Shown here: positions 8,956-16,863 of the stretch, piece after piece
Position numbering within the stretch: position 1 is the first letter of the stretch
Layout: each line of letters starts with the position of its first letter
Origin: Phytopseudomonas punonensis
GTDB taxonomy: Bacteria; Pseudomonadota; Gammaproteobacteria; Pseudomonadales; Pseudomonadaceae
DNA length: 64,000 bases
Assembly (NCBI RefSeq): GCF_900142655.1
Contig: NZ_FRBQ01000003.1
Coordinates: 62,001-126,000 of the forward strand
Reading direction: 5' to 3'
Program-made: the position numbers and the translations under genes
Notes under the pieces: model-generated
What the model saw: the letters and a program-made list of their open reading frames with translations, nothing else
Databases searched by the model: none
What the model was told of the DNA's origin: nothing

Positions 8956-9972
8956 ATGAAAACCTTCTTCCACCCTCAGCAACGCTTGCATCACCCGCGC
9001 AGCTACCTGTCCCGTGGGCAGATGCGCGAGCCTCAGGAAATTCCGGCCCGTATCGACCCGTTGCTGGCCATGGCCCGCCAGCTTGGCTTCGCGATCATCG
9101 AGCCGGCTGATCACGGCCTGGCGCCGCTGCGCGCGGTGCACAGCGATGCCTACCTGGACTACCTGCAAAGCGCCTACGCCCAGTGGCACGAGGTCGACGA
9201 GGACTGGGGCGACGAGGTGATGTCGAACATCTTCATCCGCGAGAACAACCCGCTGCGCGGCATTCTCGGCAAGACCGCGCGCTACCTGGCCGACGGCAGC
9301 TGCCCGATCGGCGAGCACACCTGGACGGCCGCTTACTGGTCGGCCCAAGCCGCCATCGCCGCCGCCCTGGCGGTACGTGATGGCGAGCCCCAGGCCTATG
9401 CGCTGTGTCGCCCGCCGGGTCACCATGCGCGGGCCGAGGCGGCCGGGGGCTTCTGCTTTCTCAACAATGCCGCCATCGCTGCCCAGGTGCTGCACGCCAG
9501 TTTCGAGCGGGTCACCATCCTCGACACCGACATGCACCATGGCCAGGGCATCCAGGAAATCTTCTACGAGCGCGATGACGTGCAATACGTCTCCATCCAT
9601 GGCGACCCGACCAATTTCTACCCGGTGGTGGCTGGCTTCGAGGACGAGCAGGGCGCAGGGGCCGGCAAGGGTTATAACCTCAACCTGCCGATGGCTCATG
9701 GCGCTTCCGAGGCGGACTTCTTCGCCTGTCTGGGCCAGGCCGAACATGCGATCAGCGCCTTCGCGCCGCAGGTGCTGGTGCTGTCGCTGGGCTTCGATAT
9801 CTACGAGAACGACCCGCAGTCCAAGGTCGCGGTCAGCCACGCCGGCTTCGAGGAACTGGGCCGGCGCATCCGCGCCCTCGGCCTGCCGTGTGTGGTGGTG
9901 CAGGAGGGCGGTTACGACATCGCCACCCTCGACGAAAACGCCTCGCGGTTCTTCAAAGGACTGCTTGGTTGA
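8956..9972 (+). CDS. Histone-deacetylase-family amidohydrolase, acetylpolyamine type
   Basis: 338 residues, the usual size of bacterial acetylpolyamine amidohydrolases. Catalytic and zinc residues are visible: the tandem histidines in RPPGHHAR, the DTDMHHGQG zinc motif, SLGFDIYENDP and the EGGYD tyrosine. The family removes acetyl groups from acetylated polyamines or related amines. I chose the ATG at 8956 because MKTFFHPQQRLHHP matches the family start. It is the last gene of the MHS-aldolase-dehydrogenase operon, which suggests use of an N-acetylated amine. Confidence 0.85.
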   Translation: MKTFFHPQQRLHHPRSYLSRGQMREPQEIPARIDPLLAMARQLGFAIIEPADHGLAPLRAVHSDAYLDYLQSAYAQWHEVDEDWGDEVMSNIFIRENNPLRGILGKTARYLADGSCPIGEHTWTAAYWSAQAAIAAALAVRDGEPQAYALCRPPGHHARAEAAGGFCFLNNAAIAAQVLHASFERVTILDTDMHHGQGIQEIFYERDDVQYVSIHGDPTNFYPVVAGFEDEQGAGAGKGYNLNLPMAHGASEADFFACLGQAEHAISAFAPQVLVLSLGFDIYENDPQSKVAVSHAGFEELGRRIRALGLPCVVVQEGGYDIATLDENASRFFKGLLG

Positions 9973-9984
9973 TCCGCCTGTAAG

Positions 9985-10014
9985 GCGCCATCCGCGTTCT
10001 CGCGGTGGCGCTTT
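9985..10014 (+). terminator. GC-rich hairpin after the deacetylase gene
   Basis: GCGCCATCCGCG pairs with CGCGGTGGCGC with one bulge and a 4-base loop, 12 bases after the stop; CTTT follows. It probably ends the LysR-controlled operon. The 230 bases from here to 10250 show no further gene that I can support. Confidence 0.5.
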
Positions 10015-10250
10015 GCGGGAGCGTTCCTGCTGCACCCCGATGATCCAACAGTACTGGCAGCCATTTATGGCGCTCGTTGGCTTGGCGGTGCCGAGCACAG
10101 CGGATCTTTCAAGATATTTCCGTCTGGAAATGGAAGTGAACTAACGTTCCGGCAGGGCAATCTTCCCTAGGCGCAGTCAGCGCGAGCCAGATGGGCCGGT
10201 GCATCCGCATCGAGCGCCAGTCCTGGGTCGCTGAACGATAAGGAGCCGCC

Positions 10251-10679
10251 GTGACCGTTACCACCCAACCCGACTACCGCTGCACACCAAGCCCGCTACA
10301 CGCGATCTTGCTGGCCGGAACCGTCCCCCTGTTTCTCGGCGCGTTGCTGAGTGATATCGCCTACTACAACAGCTTCCAGATTCAGTGGACCAACTTCGCG
10401 GCCTGGCTGATCGCTGGCGGGTTGTTGTTCGCCGGCCTGGCCTTGCTGTTCGCCCTGGCAAACCTGATCCGCGCCGACCGCAAGGCCGGGCGTCCGGTGA
10501 TGTATCTCGTGCTGCTGCTCGTCACCTGGGTGCTCGGGTTGGTTAACGCCTTCGAGCACGCCAAGGACGCCTGGGCAGTCATGCCGTCCGGCTTGGTACT
10601 GTCGGTAATCGTCAGCGTGCTGGCGGTGATCACCGCCTGGTTGGGGCTGAGTAACCTGCGTTCGGGAGGTGCCCGATGA
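10251..10679 (+). CDS. DUF2231-like four-helix membrane protein
   Basis: 142 residues. GTG start with AAGGAG seven bases before. Four hydrophobic segments (about 17-36, 48-70, 84-100, 112-134) and the phrase 'GALLSDIAYY' near helix 1 fit the DUF2231 membrane family. It overlaps the PQQ-type dehydrogenase gene in ATGA, so the two are co-translated. DUF2231 proteins often accompany sorbosone-dehydrogenase or redox lipoproteins; the role is unknown. Confidence 0.7.
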   Translation: MTVTTQPDYRCTPSPLHAILLAGTVPLFLGALLSDIAYYNSFQIQWTNFAAWLIAGGLLFAGLALLFALANLIRADRKAGRPVMYLVLLLVTWVLGLVNAFEHAKDAWAVMPSGLVLSVIVSVLAVITAWLGLSNLRSGGAR

Positions 10680-11968
10680 AAACTGCAGGCGCACTGACCA
10701 CCTTGAGCATGGCGCTGCTGCTGAGTGCATGCGGCGGCGAAGCGGAGACCACCATCGAGCGCGGCCCGAACCCGAAACTGCCCGAGCCGCAACGCGGCCT
10801 GTTGCCGAGCATGAAGATCGCCGAACCGGCCGAATGGGGCGATAAGGTGCCTACCGTACCGGACGGTTTCAGCGTGACGGCAATCGCCACAGACCTGAAG
10901 ATTCCGCGCCAGACGCTGGTACTGCCCAACGGCGACATTCTCGTCGCCGAAGGCCGTGGTGGTAACGCCGCCAAACTCAAACCCAAGGATGTGATCGCCA
11001 GCTACATCAAGGCCCAGGGCAACACCAAGGTCAAAGGTGGCAATCGCCTGACCCTGTTGCGCGACGCCGACGGTGACGGCACTTACGAAACTCAGTCGGT
11101 ATTCGCCGAGAACCTCAACGCTCCATACGGCCTGGCCTTCCACGAGGGCAACCTGTACGTGGCCAACCAGGACGCCGTGGTGCGCTTCGACTACCAGGAC
11201 GGCCAGACCCAGGCCAGCGGCGCGCCGACCAAGGTCATCGACCTGCCATCAGCGATCAACCACCACTGGACCAAGGCGATGACCATCAGCCCCGATGGCC
11301 GTTACCTGTACGTCGGCATCGGCTCGAACAGCAACATCGGCGAGCGCGGCATGGAGGTCGAGGCCGACCGCGCGCTGGTCTGGCAGATCGACGCCGCGAG
11401 CGGCATGCACAAGTCCTATGCGACCGGCCTGCGCAACCCGACCGCACTGACCATTCAGCCGGAAACCGGGCAGCTGTGGGCGGTGGTCAATGAGCGTGAC
11501 GAGCTGGGCCCGGATCTGGTGCCGGATTACCTGACCTCGGTGCAGGAGGGCAAGTTCTACGGCTGGCCGTACGCCTACTGGGGCCCGAATGCCGACACCC
11601 GCGTGCAGCCGCACAAGCCGGAAATGGTCGACATCACCATCAAGCCGGACTACGCCCTCGGCTCCCACGTGGCCGCGCTGGGCGTCGACTTCTCCATCCC
11701 AGAGATGGGCGAGCAGTTCGCCAACGGCGTGTTCGTCGGTGAGCACGGCAGCTGGAACCGCGACAACCCGGTGGGCTACAAGGTGATCTTCGTGCCGTTC
11801 GCCGATGGCCGCCCAGCCGGTGAGCCCATCGACTTCGCCACCGGTTTCCGTGGCGACGATGGCAAGACCCGCGGCCGCCCGGTGGGCGTGACGGTCGACC
11901 CGAAAGGTGCGCTGATCATCGCCGATGACCTGTCCAACACCATCTGGCGTGTGACGCGCGACCAGTGA
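10676..11968 (+). CDS. PQQ-type sorbosone dehydrogenase family lipoprotein
   Basis: 430 residues. A lipoprotein signal ends in LLLSACGG (lipobox LSAC, Cys about residue 20). The rest is a beta-propeller of the glucose/sorbosone dehydrogenase family: PNGDILVAEGRGG, AMTISPDGRYLYVGIGSNSN, GLRNPTAL, and VGEHGSWNRDNPVGYKV near the end. The family oxidises sugar aldehydes with PQQ in the periplasm; the true substrate here is unknown. It is coupled to the DUF2231 membrane protein, a possible electron-transfer or anchoring partner. Confidence 0.8.
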   Translation: MKTAGALTTLSMALLLSACGGEAETTIERGPNPKLPEPQRGLLPSMKIAEPAEWGDKVPTVPDGFSVTAIATDLKIPRQTLVLPNGDILVAEGRGGNAAKLKPKDVIASYIKAQGNTKVKGGNRLTLLRDADGDGTYETQSVFAENLNAPYGLAFHEGNLYVANQDAVVRFDYQDGQTQASGAPTKVIDLPSAINHHWTKAMTISPDGRYLYVGIGSNSNIGERGMEVEADRALVWQIDAASGMHKSYATGLRNPTALTIQPETGQLWAVVNERDELGPDLVPDYLTSVQEGKFYGWPYAYWGPNADTRVQPHKPEMVDITIKPDYALGSHVAALGVDFSIPEMGEQFANGVFVGEHGSWNRDNPVGYKVIFVPFADGRPAGEPIDFATGFRGDDGKTRGRPVGVTVDPKGALIIADDLSNTIWRVTRDQ

Positions 11969-11974
11969 TGCAGA

Positions 11975-12004
11975 CGTCTCGGGGCGCTTGTCCGCCCCGA
12001 GACG
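11975..12004 (+). terminator. Perfect 12-bp hairpin after the dehydrogenase lipoprotein
   Basis: CGTCTCGGGGCG and its exact complement enclose a 6-base loop, starting 6 bases after the stop. There is no T tract. The 225 bases from here to the OsmC gene at 12230 hold only a coding-like fragment that I did not accept. Confidence 0.55.
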
Positions 12005-12229
12005 CTGCGGTTATCGGGCGCTGATCATCCAAGCCGGCGCCCGCTAACTGCTCCATCGTGCAAGCTCCGTACTGATGCAATGTCAGTGCTTTTGTCGTCA
12101 TGCATTCCCCCTTGATCGAAGAGCAAACAGAGCGCCTTGCGCTGCCGAAAATCAGCGAAACGTACAACCGGTGGGCGCGCGAAAACGCTACGCTCGCCGA
12201 GCAGATTGCGATCATTCGAGGGACATCAA

Positions 12230-12712
12230 ATGGCGGAAAAGCAGCATCACTACGACGTGCGCGTGACCTGGACGGGCAACGAGGGCAGCGGCACCGCGTC
12301 CCATCGCGGCTACAGCCGAGCGCATAGCATCGAGGCGCAGGGCAAGGCGCCTATAGACGGTTCCTCCGATCCGAGTTTTCGCGGTGATCCAGCACGCTGG
12401 AATCCGGAAGAGTTGCTGGTTGCTTCTCTTTCCGCCTGCCACAAGCTCTGGTATCTGGGGCTGTGCGCCGGGGCTGGCATAGTGGTGACCGCCTACGAGG
12501 ACAACGCCCAGGGCGCGATGCTCGAACAGGCCGATGGTGCCGGGCAGTTCACCTCGGTGGTACTGCGGCCCAGGGTGACCCTGGCCGCCGGTAGCGATCT
12601 GGAAAAGGCCCGCGCGCTGCATCACCAGGCCCATGAAATGTGCTTTATCGCCCGCTCGATGAATTTCCCGGTCAGCCACGAGCCCGAGTTGCTGATCGAC
12701 AGCGCCGGCTGA
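12230..12712 (+). CDS. OsmC/Ohr family peroxide-related protein
   Basis: 160 residues. The family's two cysteines are visible in SLSACHKLWYL and HEMCFIARSMNFPV, with the NPEELLVASLSACH signature. OsmC/Ohr proteins reduce organic hydroperoxides with these cysteines in the cytoplasm. The ATG at 12230 is preceded by GAGG at 8 bases and gives the usual family N-terminus (YDVRVTWTGN); a longer frame upstream lacks family character. Monocistronic, with a hairpin after it. Confidence 0.85.
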   Translation: MAEKQHHYDVRVTWTGNEGSGTASHRGYSRAHSIEAQGKAPIDGSSDPSFRGDPARWNPEELLVASLSACHKLWYLGLCAGAGIVVTAYEDNAQGAMLEQADGAGQFTSVVLRPRVTLAAGSDLEKARALHHQAHEMCFIARSMNFPVSHEPELLIDSAG

Positions 12713-12717
12713 ACGGC

Positions 12718-12747
12718 GCGGGTCGCCCCGATGCCGAGGCGGCCCGC
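12718..12747. terminator. Hairpin between convergent OsmC and Atu4866-like genes
   Basis: GCGGGTCGCC pairs with GGCGGCCCGC (one G-U pair) around a 10-base loop. It sits in the 41-bp gap between two converging genes and can act on both strands. Confidence 0.55.
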
Positions 12748-12753
12748 ATCGCG

Positions 12754-13137
12754 CTAACGACGGCGGAAGATCATGCCACCGTGGTGCAGCGTATTGCGGT
12801 CGACGAACTCGCCGTCGGCGGTGAAACCGGTGTCGTCCCAGTAATCGATATGCGTACCGTTAACCTCGTAACGACCCTGATAGGCACTTTCCCTCGTGCC
12901 ACGCGCTTCGTCGTAGCGGTTGTCGGGCAACAGTTCGTGGCGGATCTGCCCGTCGTCGGTGACCCACATGCCCACGTAGGGATGCACAGTCATCTGGCGT
13001 TCCTCCTGTTGAGTTTTGCTGCTGGTGGCCGCCTGGCTCGAAGCGAGCGCTGTGGTCGGCGTCAGCAGTTGCAGTGCGCCCAGCAGCAGGGCGCCCGCGC
13101 TGCAGGTGATGGTTTTTTTTCGCGCGGCGACCGTCAT
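12754..13137 (-). CDS. Exported Atu4866-family small protein
   Basis: 127 residues. A signal peptide (to about residue 32, LLTPTTALA) is followed by the compact Atu4866 domain: TVHPYVGMWVTDDGQIRHEL, SAYQGRYEVNGTHIDYWDDT and GFTADGEF. The family is small, beta-rich and of unknown biochemical role. The start overlaps the stop of the SnoaL-like gene upstream (ATGA on the minus strand), so both are co-translated. A run of eight A bases near the start codes for the lysines at residues 7-8 and is a possible slippage site. Confidence 0.8.
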   Translation of the reverse strand: MTVAARKKTITCSAGALLLGALQLLTPTTALASSQAATSSKTQQEERQMTVHPYVGMWVTDDGQIRHELLPDNRYDEARGTRESAYQGRYEVNGTHIDYWDDTGFTADGEFVDRNTLHHGGMIFRRR

Positions 13138-13652
13138 TGGGCTGGAGCCGGAATGCGCTGTAGCACGTCGTCGTACGGCGTCAGGTCGAGGTAAGCGGTC
13201 ACCTCGTAGGCCTTGTCTTCACGCATGCGGAATATCCATGCGTAGCTGTTGCTGTAAGGCTGGCCGTCGCGCGCCACGCCGGTGCCATCCCACTGGATTA
13301 TCACGTGGTCGCCATCGGCCCAGACTTGTTTGCTGACCGGGCGAATCGGTGTGGATAGGCGCGACACGAACGGCCGCACCGCCTGATCGACAAACTGATC
13401 CACGCCGCGATACACGCCGGCACTGGGGCCTGAACCCTTGATTGTCCAGACCACATCCGGGGTCAGCATGTCGCTGAAAAAGCTGCTGCCGCCGGCTGCC
13501 CAGCGGTCGAAGGCTTCGCTGACCGTCTGTTTGTTGCGAGCTTCTAAGTCTCTCTCTGTGTTGGCCTGTACCAGGCTTGGCAGCAGAGTGCTGAGCAGTA
13601 ACGCGCAGCTCAGGGTAGCGGCGCGGGTAGCGCGCAAGGTTGCAGTACGCAT
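13134..13652 (-). CDS. Exported SnoaL/NTF2-like protein
   Basis: 172 residues. A signal peptide (LSCALLLSTLLPSLVQA) is followed by an NTF2-fold SnoaL-like domain (NKQTVSEAFDRWAAGGSSFF, DMLTPDVVWTIKGSGPSAG, YAWIFRMREDKAYEVTAYLD). Such domains bind or isomerise small hydrophobic compounds or act without catalysis. The start MRTATLRA was chosen because the signal peptide begins there. It is the first gene of a two-gene operon with the Atu4866-family protein, divergent from an AraC regulator that probably controls it. Confidence 0.8.
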   Translation of the reverse strand: MRTATLRATRAATLSCALLLSTLLPSLVQANTERDLEARNKQTVSEAFDRWAAGGSSFFSDMLTPDVVWTIKGSGPSAGVYRGVDQFVDQAVRPFVSRLSTPIRPVSKQVWADGDHVIIQWDGTGVARDGQPYSNSYAWIFRMREDKAYEVTAYLDLTPYDDVLQRIPAPAQ

Positions 13653-13906
13653 GGGTGAAATCCTCTTTCTGGATGATCGGCGGGCGTTATCACTGCTTAC
13701 GCTCGAGTGCCTGATCGTCTGAGTGACTGGTAGTGGTCGGCGGTTGCAAGAGTGGGGCATGATGGCGCTCCACTGACGCGATTGCCGATCCGACGTGAAT
13801 CAGTCTGCCCTTGCCTCAGCCCGCGGTCATAGCAGGATCGTCCTGGATACTTATCCGATCATCCCCTGAAATGCTTTGTAAAACCTCGATTAGCCGGGAA
13901 ATAGCC

Positions 13907-14800
13907 ATGGATTCGCTGCAGAAGCTGGTACAGATCATCGGCCGCCATACGCCTATGGACGGCATTCACCCGACGCCAATCCCCGGCGTCAGTCTGGTTC
14001 GCTCGTGCACGCCAACTGTGCCGATGCCGGTGGTGTATGAGCCAACGCTTTGCCTGATCGTCCAGGGTCGCAAGCGGGTGACGGCGGGCGCCACGACCTA
14101 CATCTACGATGCGGCCAATTACCTGGTCGCCTCCGTGGACATTCCGGTGATGGGCGCGGTGATCGAGGCGAGTGAGGAGATGCCCTACCTGTGCCTGGTG
14201 GTGGATCTGGACATGCCGACGCTGAGCGATCTCGCTCTGCGCTATCCCGCTGATGACAAAGACCGGGCGCCCGCTGCCGGTATTCAGCTCGGCGAAACCA
14301 CACCAGCGCTGCTCGACGCCGCCGCCAGGCTCGTAGGGCTGCTTGACGCTCCAGATGACGCGGCTGAATTGGCGCCGTTAACCGTGCGCGAGATTCTCTA
14401 CCGGCTGCTGACCGGTAGCAGCAGCGCCATGGTGCGGCAGGTGGCCAGGGCCGATAGCCGCCTGAGCCAGATCGCCAAGGCCATCGTCTGGTTACGCAGC
14501 CACTACAGAGAAGCCTGCCGAATCGATGATCTAGCCGATATCGCCGGCATGAGTCGCTCCACCTTTCACGCCCACTTCAAGGCCGTCACGGGCACGAGCC
14601 CGTTGGAATTTCGTACCCACCTGCGTTTGCAGGAAGCCCGTCGCCTGATGGTCGCCGAGGCGCTCGATGCAGCCGGTGCTGGCTATCGAGTGGGCTACGA
14701 AAGCCCGTCGCAGTTCAGCCGTGATTACGCACGCTTTTTCGGCCTGCCACCGGCCAAGGATGCCAGCCGGCTGCGCGGTAGTGCCTGGGCGCCGGCGTAG
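13907..14800 (+). CDS. AraC-family regulator (AraC_N ligand domain)
   Basis: 297 residues. The N-terminal cupin-like AraC_N domain (VYEPTLCLIVQGRKRVTAG, YLVASVDIPVMGAV) is followed by two HTH units (CRIDDLADIAGMSRSTFHAH and VGYESPSQFSRDYARFFG). I chose the ATG giving MDSLQKLVQIIG, as in related regulators; frames further upstream add non-conserved residues. It is divergent from the SnoaL/Atu4866 pair, its probable target. The 250-bp gap holds both promoters, but no clear operator was found by eye. Confidence 0.85.
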   Translation: MDSLQKLVQIIGRHTPMDGIHPTPIPGVSLVRSCTPTVPMPVVYEPTLCLIVQGRKRVTAGATTYIYDAANYLVASVDIPVMGAVIEASEEMPYLCLVVDLDMPTLSDLALRYPADDKDRAPAAGIQLGETTPALLDAAARLVGLLDAPDDAAELAPLTVREILYRLLTGSSSAMVRQVARADSRLSQIAKAIVWLRSHYREACRIDDLADIAGMSRSTFHAHFKAVTGTSPLEFRTHLRLQEARRLMVAEALDAAGAGYRVGYESPSQFSRDYARFFGLPPAKDASRLRGSAWAPA

Positions 14801-14900
14801 CAATCGAACGCTGTTGCGGCTAATGCGCGAGGCAGTTTTTATCGTCATGAGCGGAACTTTTCTGCGAACTTTCAACTGATTTTCCAGGTTTTTGGCTCGT

Positions 14901-15034
14901 TATAATTTGCAACGAGTCGGCACTTGAGAACCTAGCGGCGCCTGCTAGATTGGCGCTGCGACGCCGGGCCCCTCTGACAGCTAACAGGCTGCCATGTCGG
15001 AGTTGCAGTTTGTACAACTCTGACTTAGGAGGGG
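14901..15034 (+). promoter_or_regulatory. Promoter and structured leader of the TerC gene
   Basis: TATAAT at 14901-14906 is a good -10 box, though no clear -35 was seen. The leader to 15037 can form a CTAGC/GCTAG stem near 14932, a GGCG/CGCC stem near 14952, and a 10-bp stem 14996-15005 with 15015-15024 (one G-U pair, 9-base loop) that ends 2 bases before the AGGAGGGG ribosome site at 15027. Alx/TerC genes of other bacteria have manganese (yybP-ykoY) leaders, but I could not match that consensus here. Confidence 0.4.
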
Positions 15035-15037
15035 CTC

Positions 15038-16042
15038 ATGAGCACCCTAGTACCGTTCTTAATGGCCGACTTCCTCGGCACCGCCACCTGGTTGTGGCTC
15101 GTCTTCATCACCATCGTCATCAGCCTGCTGGTCTTCGACCTCGGGGTGCTTCACCGTGAGCATCGCGAAATCGGCGTCAAGGAAAGCCTGTTGTTGTCCG
15201 CCGGCTACATCACCGCAGGCCTGCTGTTCGGCCTGTGGGTGTGGAACGTCAAAGGTGACACCGCCGGCATGGACTTCTACACCGGCTTCCTGATCGAGAA
15301 GTCGCTGTCGATGGACAACGTGTTCCTGATGGCGATGATCTTCAGCTTCCTGGCCATCCCGCGTAAGTACCAGCATGAAGTGCTGTTCTGGGGCATCCTC
15401 GGGGTCATCGTGCTGCGTGCGTTGATGATCGGCCTGGGCGCTGCGCTGATCGCTCAGTTCAGCTGGATTCTCTACGTGTTCGGCGCGTTCCTGCTGCTGA
15501 GCGGCGTGAAGATGCTATTCAGCAAGGTCGACGACCACCCCGACCTCGCCGAAAACGGCATGGTCAAGTTCCTGCGCAAACACATGCGGGTTACCGACCG
15601 TTTGCACGAAGGCCGCTTCTTCGTGCGCCAGCCGGATGCGGACGGCAACATGGTGCGCTGGGCTACGCCGCTGTTCCTGGCGCTGGTGCTGATCGAGTGT
15701 GCTGACCTGGTGTTCGCTATCGACAGCGTGCCGGCGATCTTCGCCATCACCCAGGACCCGTTCATCGTCTACACCTCGAACATCTTCGCGATCCTGGGCC
15801 TGCGCGCGCTGTACTTCGCCCTGGCGGCGATGATCCACCGCTTCGCGTACCTCAAGTACGCCCTGGCTCTGGTGCTGGTGTTCATCGGCGCGAAGATCTT
15901 CCTGGTCGGCATTATCGGCAAGACGCCGCCGGTAATTTCCCTGAGCGTGACGCTCGGCCTGCTGATCGGTGGCGTGCTGCTGTCGCTGTGGAAAACCCGC
16001 AACGACCCGCCGGCTCTCGACGCTGAAAAGACCCCTCACTGA
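15038..16042 (+). CDS. TerC/Alx family integral membrane protein
   Basis: 334 residues with about nine hydrophobic helices. The two family signatures are present: FLIEKSLSMDNVFLMAMIFS and LIECADLVFAIDSVPAIFAI. TerC/Alx proteins are inner-membrane metal (manganese) exporters or act in metal loading of exported proteins. A strong AGGAGGGG site precedes the start. The leader contains stem-loops, so post-transcriptional control is possible. A terminator separates it from the lipoprotein downstream. Confidence 0.9.
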   Translation: MSTLVPFLMADFLGTATWLWLVFITIVISLLVFDLGVLHREHREIGVKESLLLSAGYITAGLLFGLWVWNVKGDTAGMDFYTGFLIEKSLSMDNVFLMAMIFSFLAIPRKYQHEVLFWGILGVIVLRALMIGLGAALIAQFSWILYVFGAFLLLSGVKMLFSKVDDHPDLAENGMVKFLRKHMRVTDRLHEGRFFVRQPDADGNMVRWATPLFLALVLIECADLVFAIDSVPAIFAITQDPFIVYTSNIFAILGLRALYFALAAMIHRFAYLKYALALVLVFIGAKIFLVGIIGKTPPVISLSVTLGLLIGGVLLSLWKTRNDPPALDAEKTPH

Positions 16043-16050
16043 CGTCAGAC

Positions 16051-16073
16051 GCCCCGGCGCCGCCGGGGCTTTT
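16051..16073 (+). terminator. Rho-independent terminator after the TerC gene
   Basis: GCCCCGGCG and its exact complement around a one-base centre form a very stable hairpin, followed by TTTT at 16070-16073. This is the best-formed terminator in the left half of the window. Confidence 0.8.
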
Positions 16074-16088
16074 CACTGGAGATACGCC

Positions 16089-16397
16089 ATGAACCCATCA
16101 CCCCTCTCTGCACTGGCACTGGTTGCAGTGATCGGCCTGACCCTGGCCGGCTGCGAAATGGCCGAAGAGTCGGCACAGAAACTCACCGAGAAGGCCGAGC
16201 AGGCCGTGCAGGAAATCGCCCGCGAAGCGGTCAGCGATACCGTCAACGCCTTCAACGAGCAGATCGACGAGGTGCAGAAATCCACCAACGAAATGCTCGG
16301 CAAGCCGGAGGAGGGTGCCAAGGAGGAGAGCGAACAGCAGGAGAAGCCCGAGCAGGAAAAGCCGCGCACCTTCCCCAATGACAGCGTGGAAACCTGA
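16089..16397 (+). CDS. Small lipoprotein with charged helical tail
   Basis: 102 residues. The signal ends in LTLAGC (lipobox, Cys about residue 21). The mature part is amphipathic and heptad-like (AEESAQKLTEKAEQAVQEI), then Glu/Lys/Gln-rich, suggesting a coiled coil or extended periplasmic helix. The ATG has GGAGAT five bases upstream. No family recognised. It lies after the TerC terminator but has no obvious separate promoter, so it may rely on read-through. Confidence 0.75.
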   Translation: MNPSPLSALALVAVIGLTLAGCEMAEESAQKLTEKAEQAVQEIAREAVSDTVNAFNEQIDEVQKSTNEMLGKPEEGAKEESEQQEKPEQEKPRTFPNDSVET

Positions 16398-16536
16398 TCG
16401 GCGATTTGTTCACGGGGAAGGGAGGCCCCACGGCCCTTATCGATCACGGCGCTTTGCGTAGAACCTGTTCACGGTCTAATGGTTGAATTTCACTGAGTTT
16501 GAAAGTGAATCCGCGAACTCAGCCATTACTCAATCG

Positions 16537-16586
16537 TGTGGGAACGGGCCATGCCCTTGAATTCGCGGGCATGGCCCGCTCCCACA
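16537..16586. repeat. REP hairpin (GTGGGAACGGGCCATGCCC type)
   Basis: Two 20-base arms with one mismatch (16537-16556 and 16567-16586) around a 10-base loop. A related single element occurs at 35747. It belongs to the 670-bp gene-free block 16398-17064, which is largely made of repeats; its first 140 bases (to 16536) show nothing I can name. Confidence 0.7.
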
Positions 16587-16610
16587 GGTACTGCATCGAT
16601 GCCCGCTTCT

Positions 16611-16650
16611 GCCTTGTAGTTGCCACTTCATGTGCATAAAGATCATGAAT
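16611..16650 (+). repeat. Dispersed repeat element A, copy 2
   Basis: It has the core CTTGTAGTTGCCACTTCATG followed by TGCATAAAGATCATGAAT and matches the inverted copy at 4561-4604 and the copy at 16954-17000. It directly abuts the first 89-base repeat. Confidence 0.6.
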
Positions 16651-16739
16651 AGCTATGTAGGGTGGATGACGCTCTTTTCATCCACCATTGCGATTGCGGA
16701 GCGGTGGACGGATGAAGCGTCGTCCACCCTACGAAAGGC
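16651..16739. repeat. 89-base hairpin repeat, copy 1
   Basis: Differs from the copy at 16864-16952 at one base. The outer arms (16657-16672 GTAGGGTGGATGACGC; 16717-16732) pair with one G-U, and inner arms around TTCATCCACC/GGTGGA extend the stem. The size and foldback form resemble a REP doublet or a very short MITE. No ORF. Confidence 0.7.
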
Positions 16740-16754
16740 CGCTACTACCACTTA

Positions 16755-16796
16755 GCTGCCAAAATCGACGAACCTGGGCTGAAAGATAATGAACAG
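16755..16796 (+). repeat. Dispersed repeat element B, copy 2
   Basis: It has CTGCCAAAATCGACGAACC followed by TGGGCTGAAAGATAATGAAC and matches 4731-4776. Like element A, it ends in a TGAACAG motif. Confidence 0.55.
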
Positions 16797-16829
16797 ACCG
16801 TAGGATGGGTTTCACCCATCCTACGGTCT
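16795..16829. repeat. Perfect 16-bp stem hairpin
   Basis: AGACCGTAGGATGGGT and its exact complement flank TTC. It begins where element B ends, between the two 89-base repeats. It may be a different REP class or a termination or retention structure. Confidence 0.65.
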
Positions 16830-16863
16830 GGCGTTGTCGAGCAGGCCGGCGGCCGCTTCGACC

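Noticed and set aside
10065..10144. Short plus-strand frame after the deacetylase operon
   Set aside because: About 25 residues with no ribosome site and no recognisable similarity.
11916..12215. Minus-strand ORF starting MTTKALTLHQYGACT, like a zinc alcohol dehydrogenase start
   Set aside because: Only about 12 residues resemble the family and the frame then overlaps the terminator and end of the sorbosone dehydrogenase gene; chance or a tiny scar.
12100..12229. Coding-like fragment (SPLIEEQTERLALPKISETY region) just upstream of OsmC
   Set aside because: The peptide looks plausible and faintly like the N-terminus of an IstB-type or helical protein, but the frame runs into the OsmC gene in another register, has no ribosome site and no family match that I can defend.
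14881..15037. yybP-ykoY manganese riboswitch upstream of the TerC gene
   Set aside because: Stem-loops exist but I could not align the conserved core; reported only as a structured leader.
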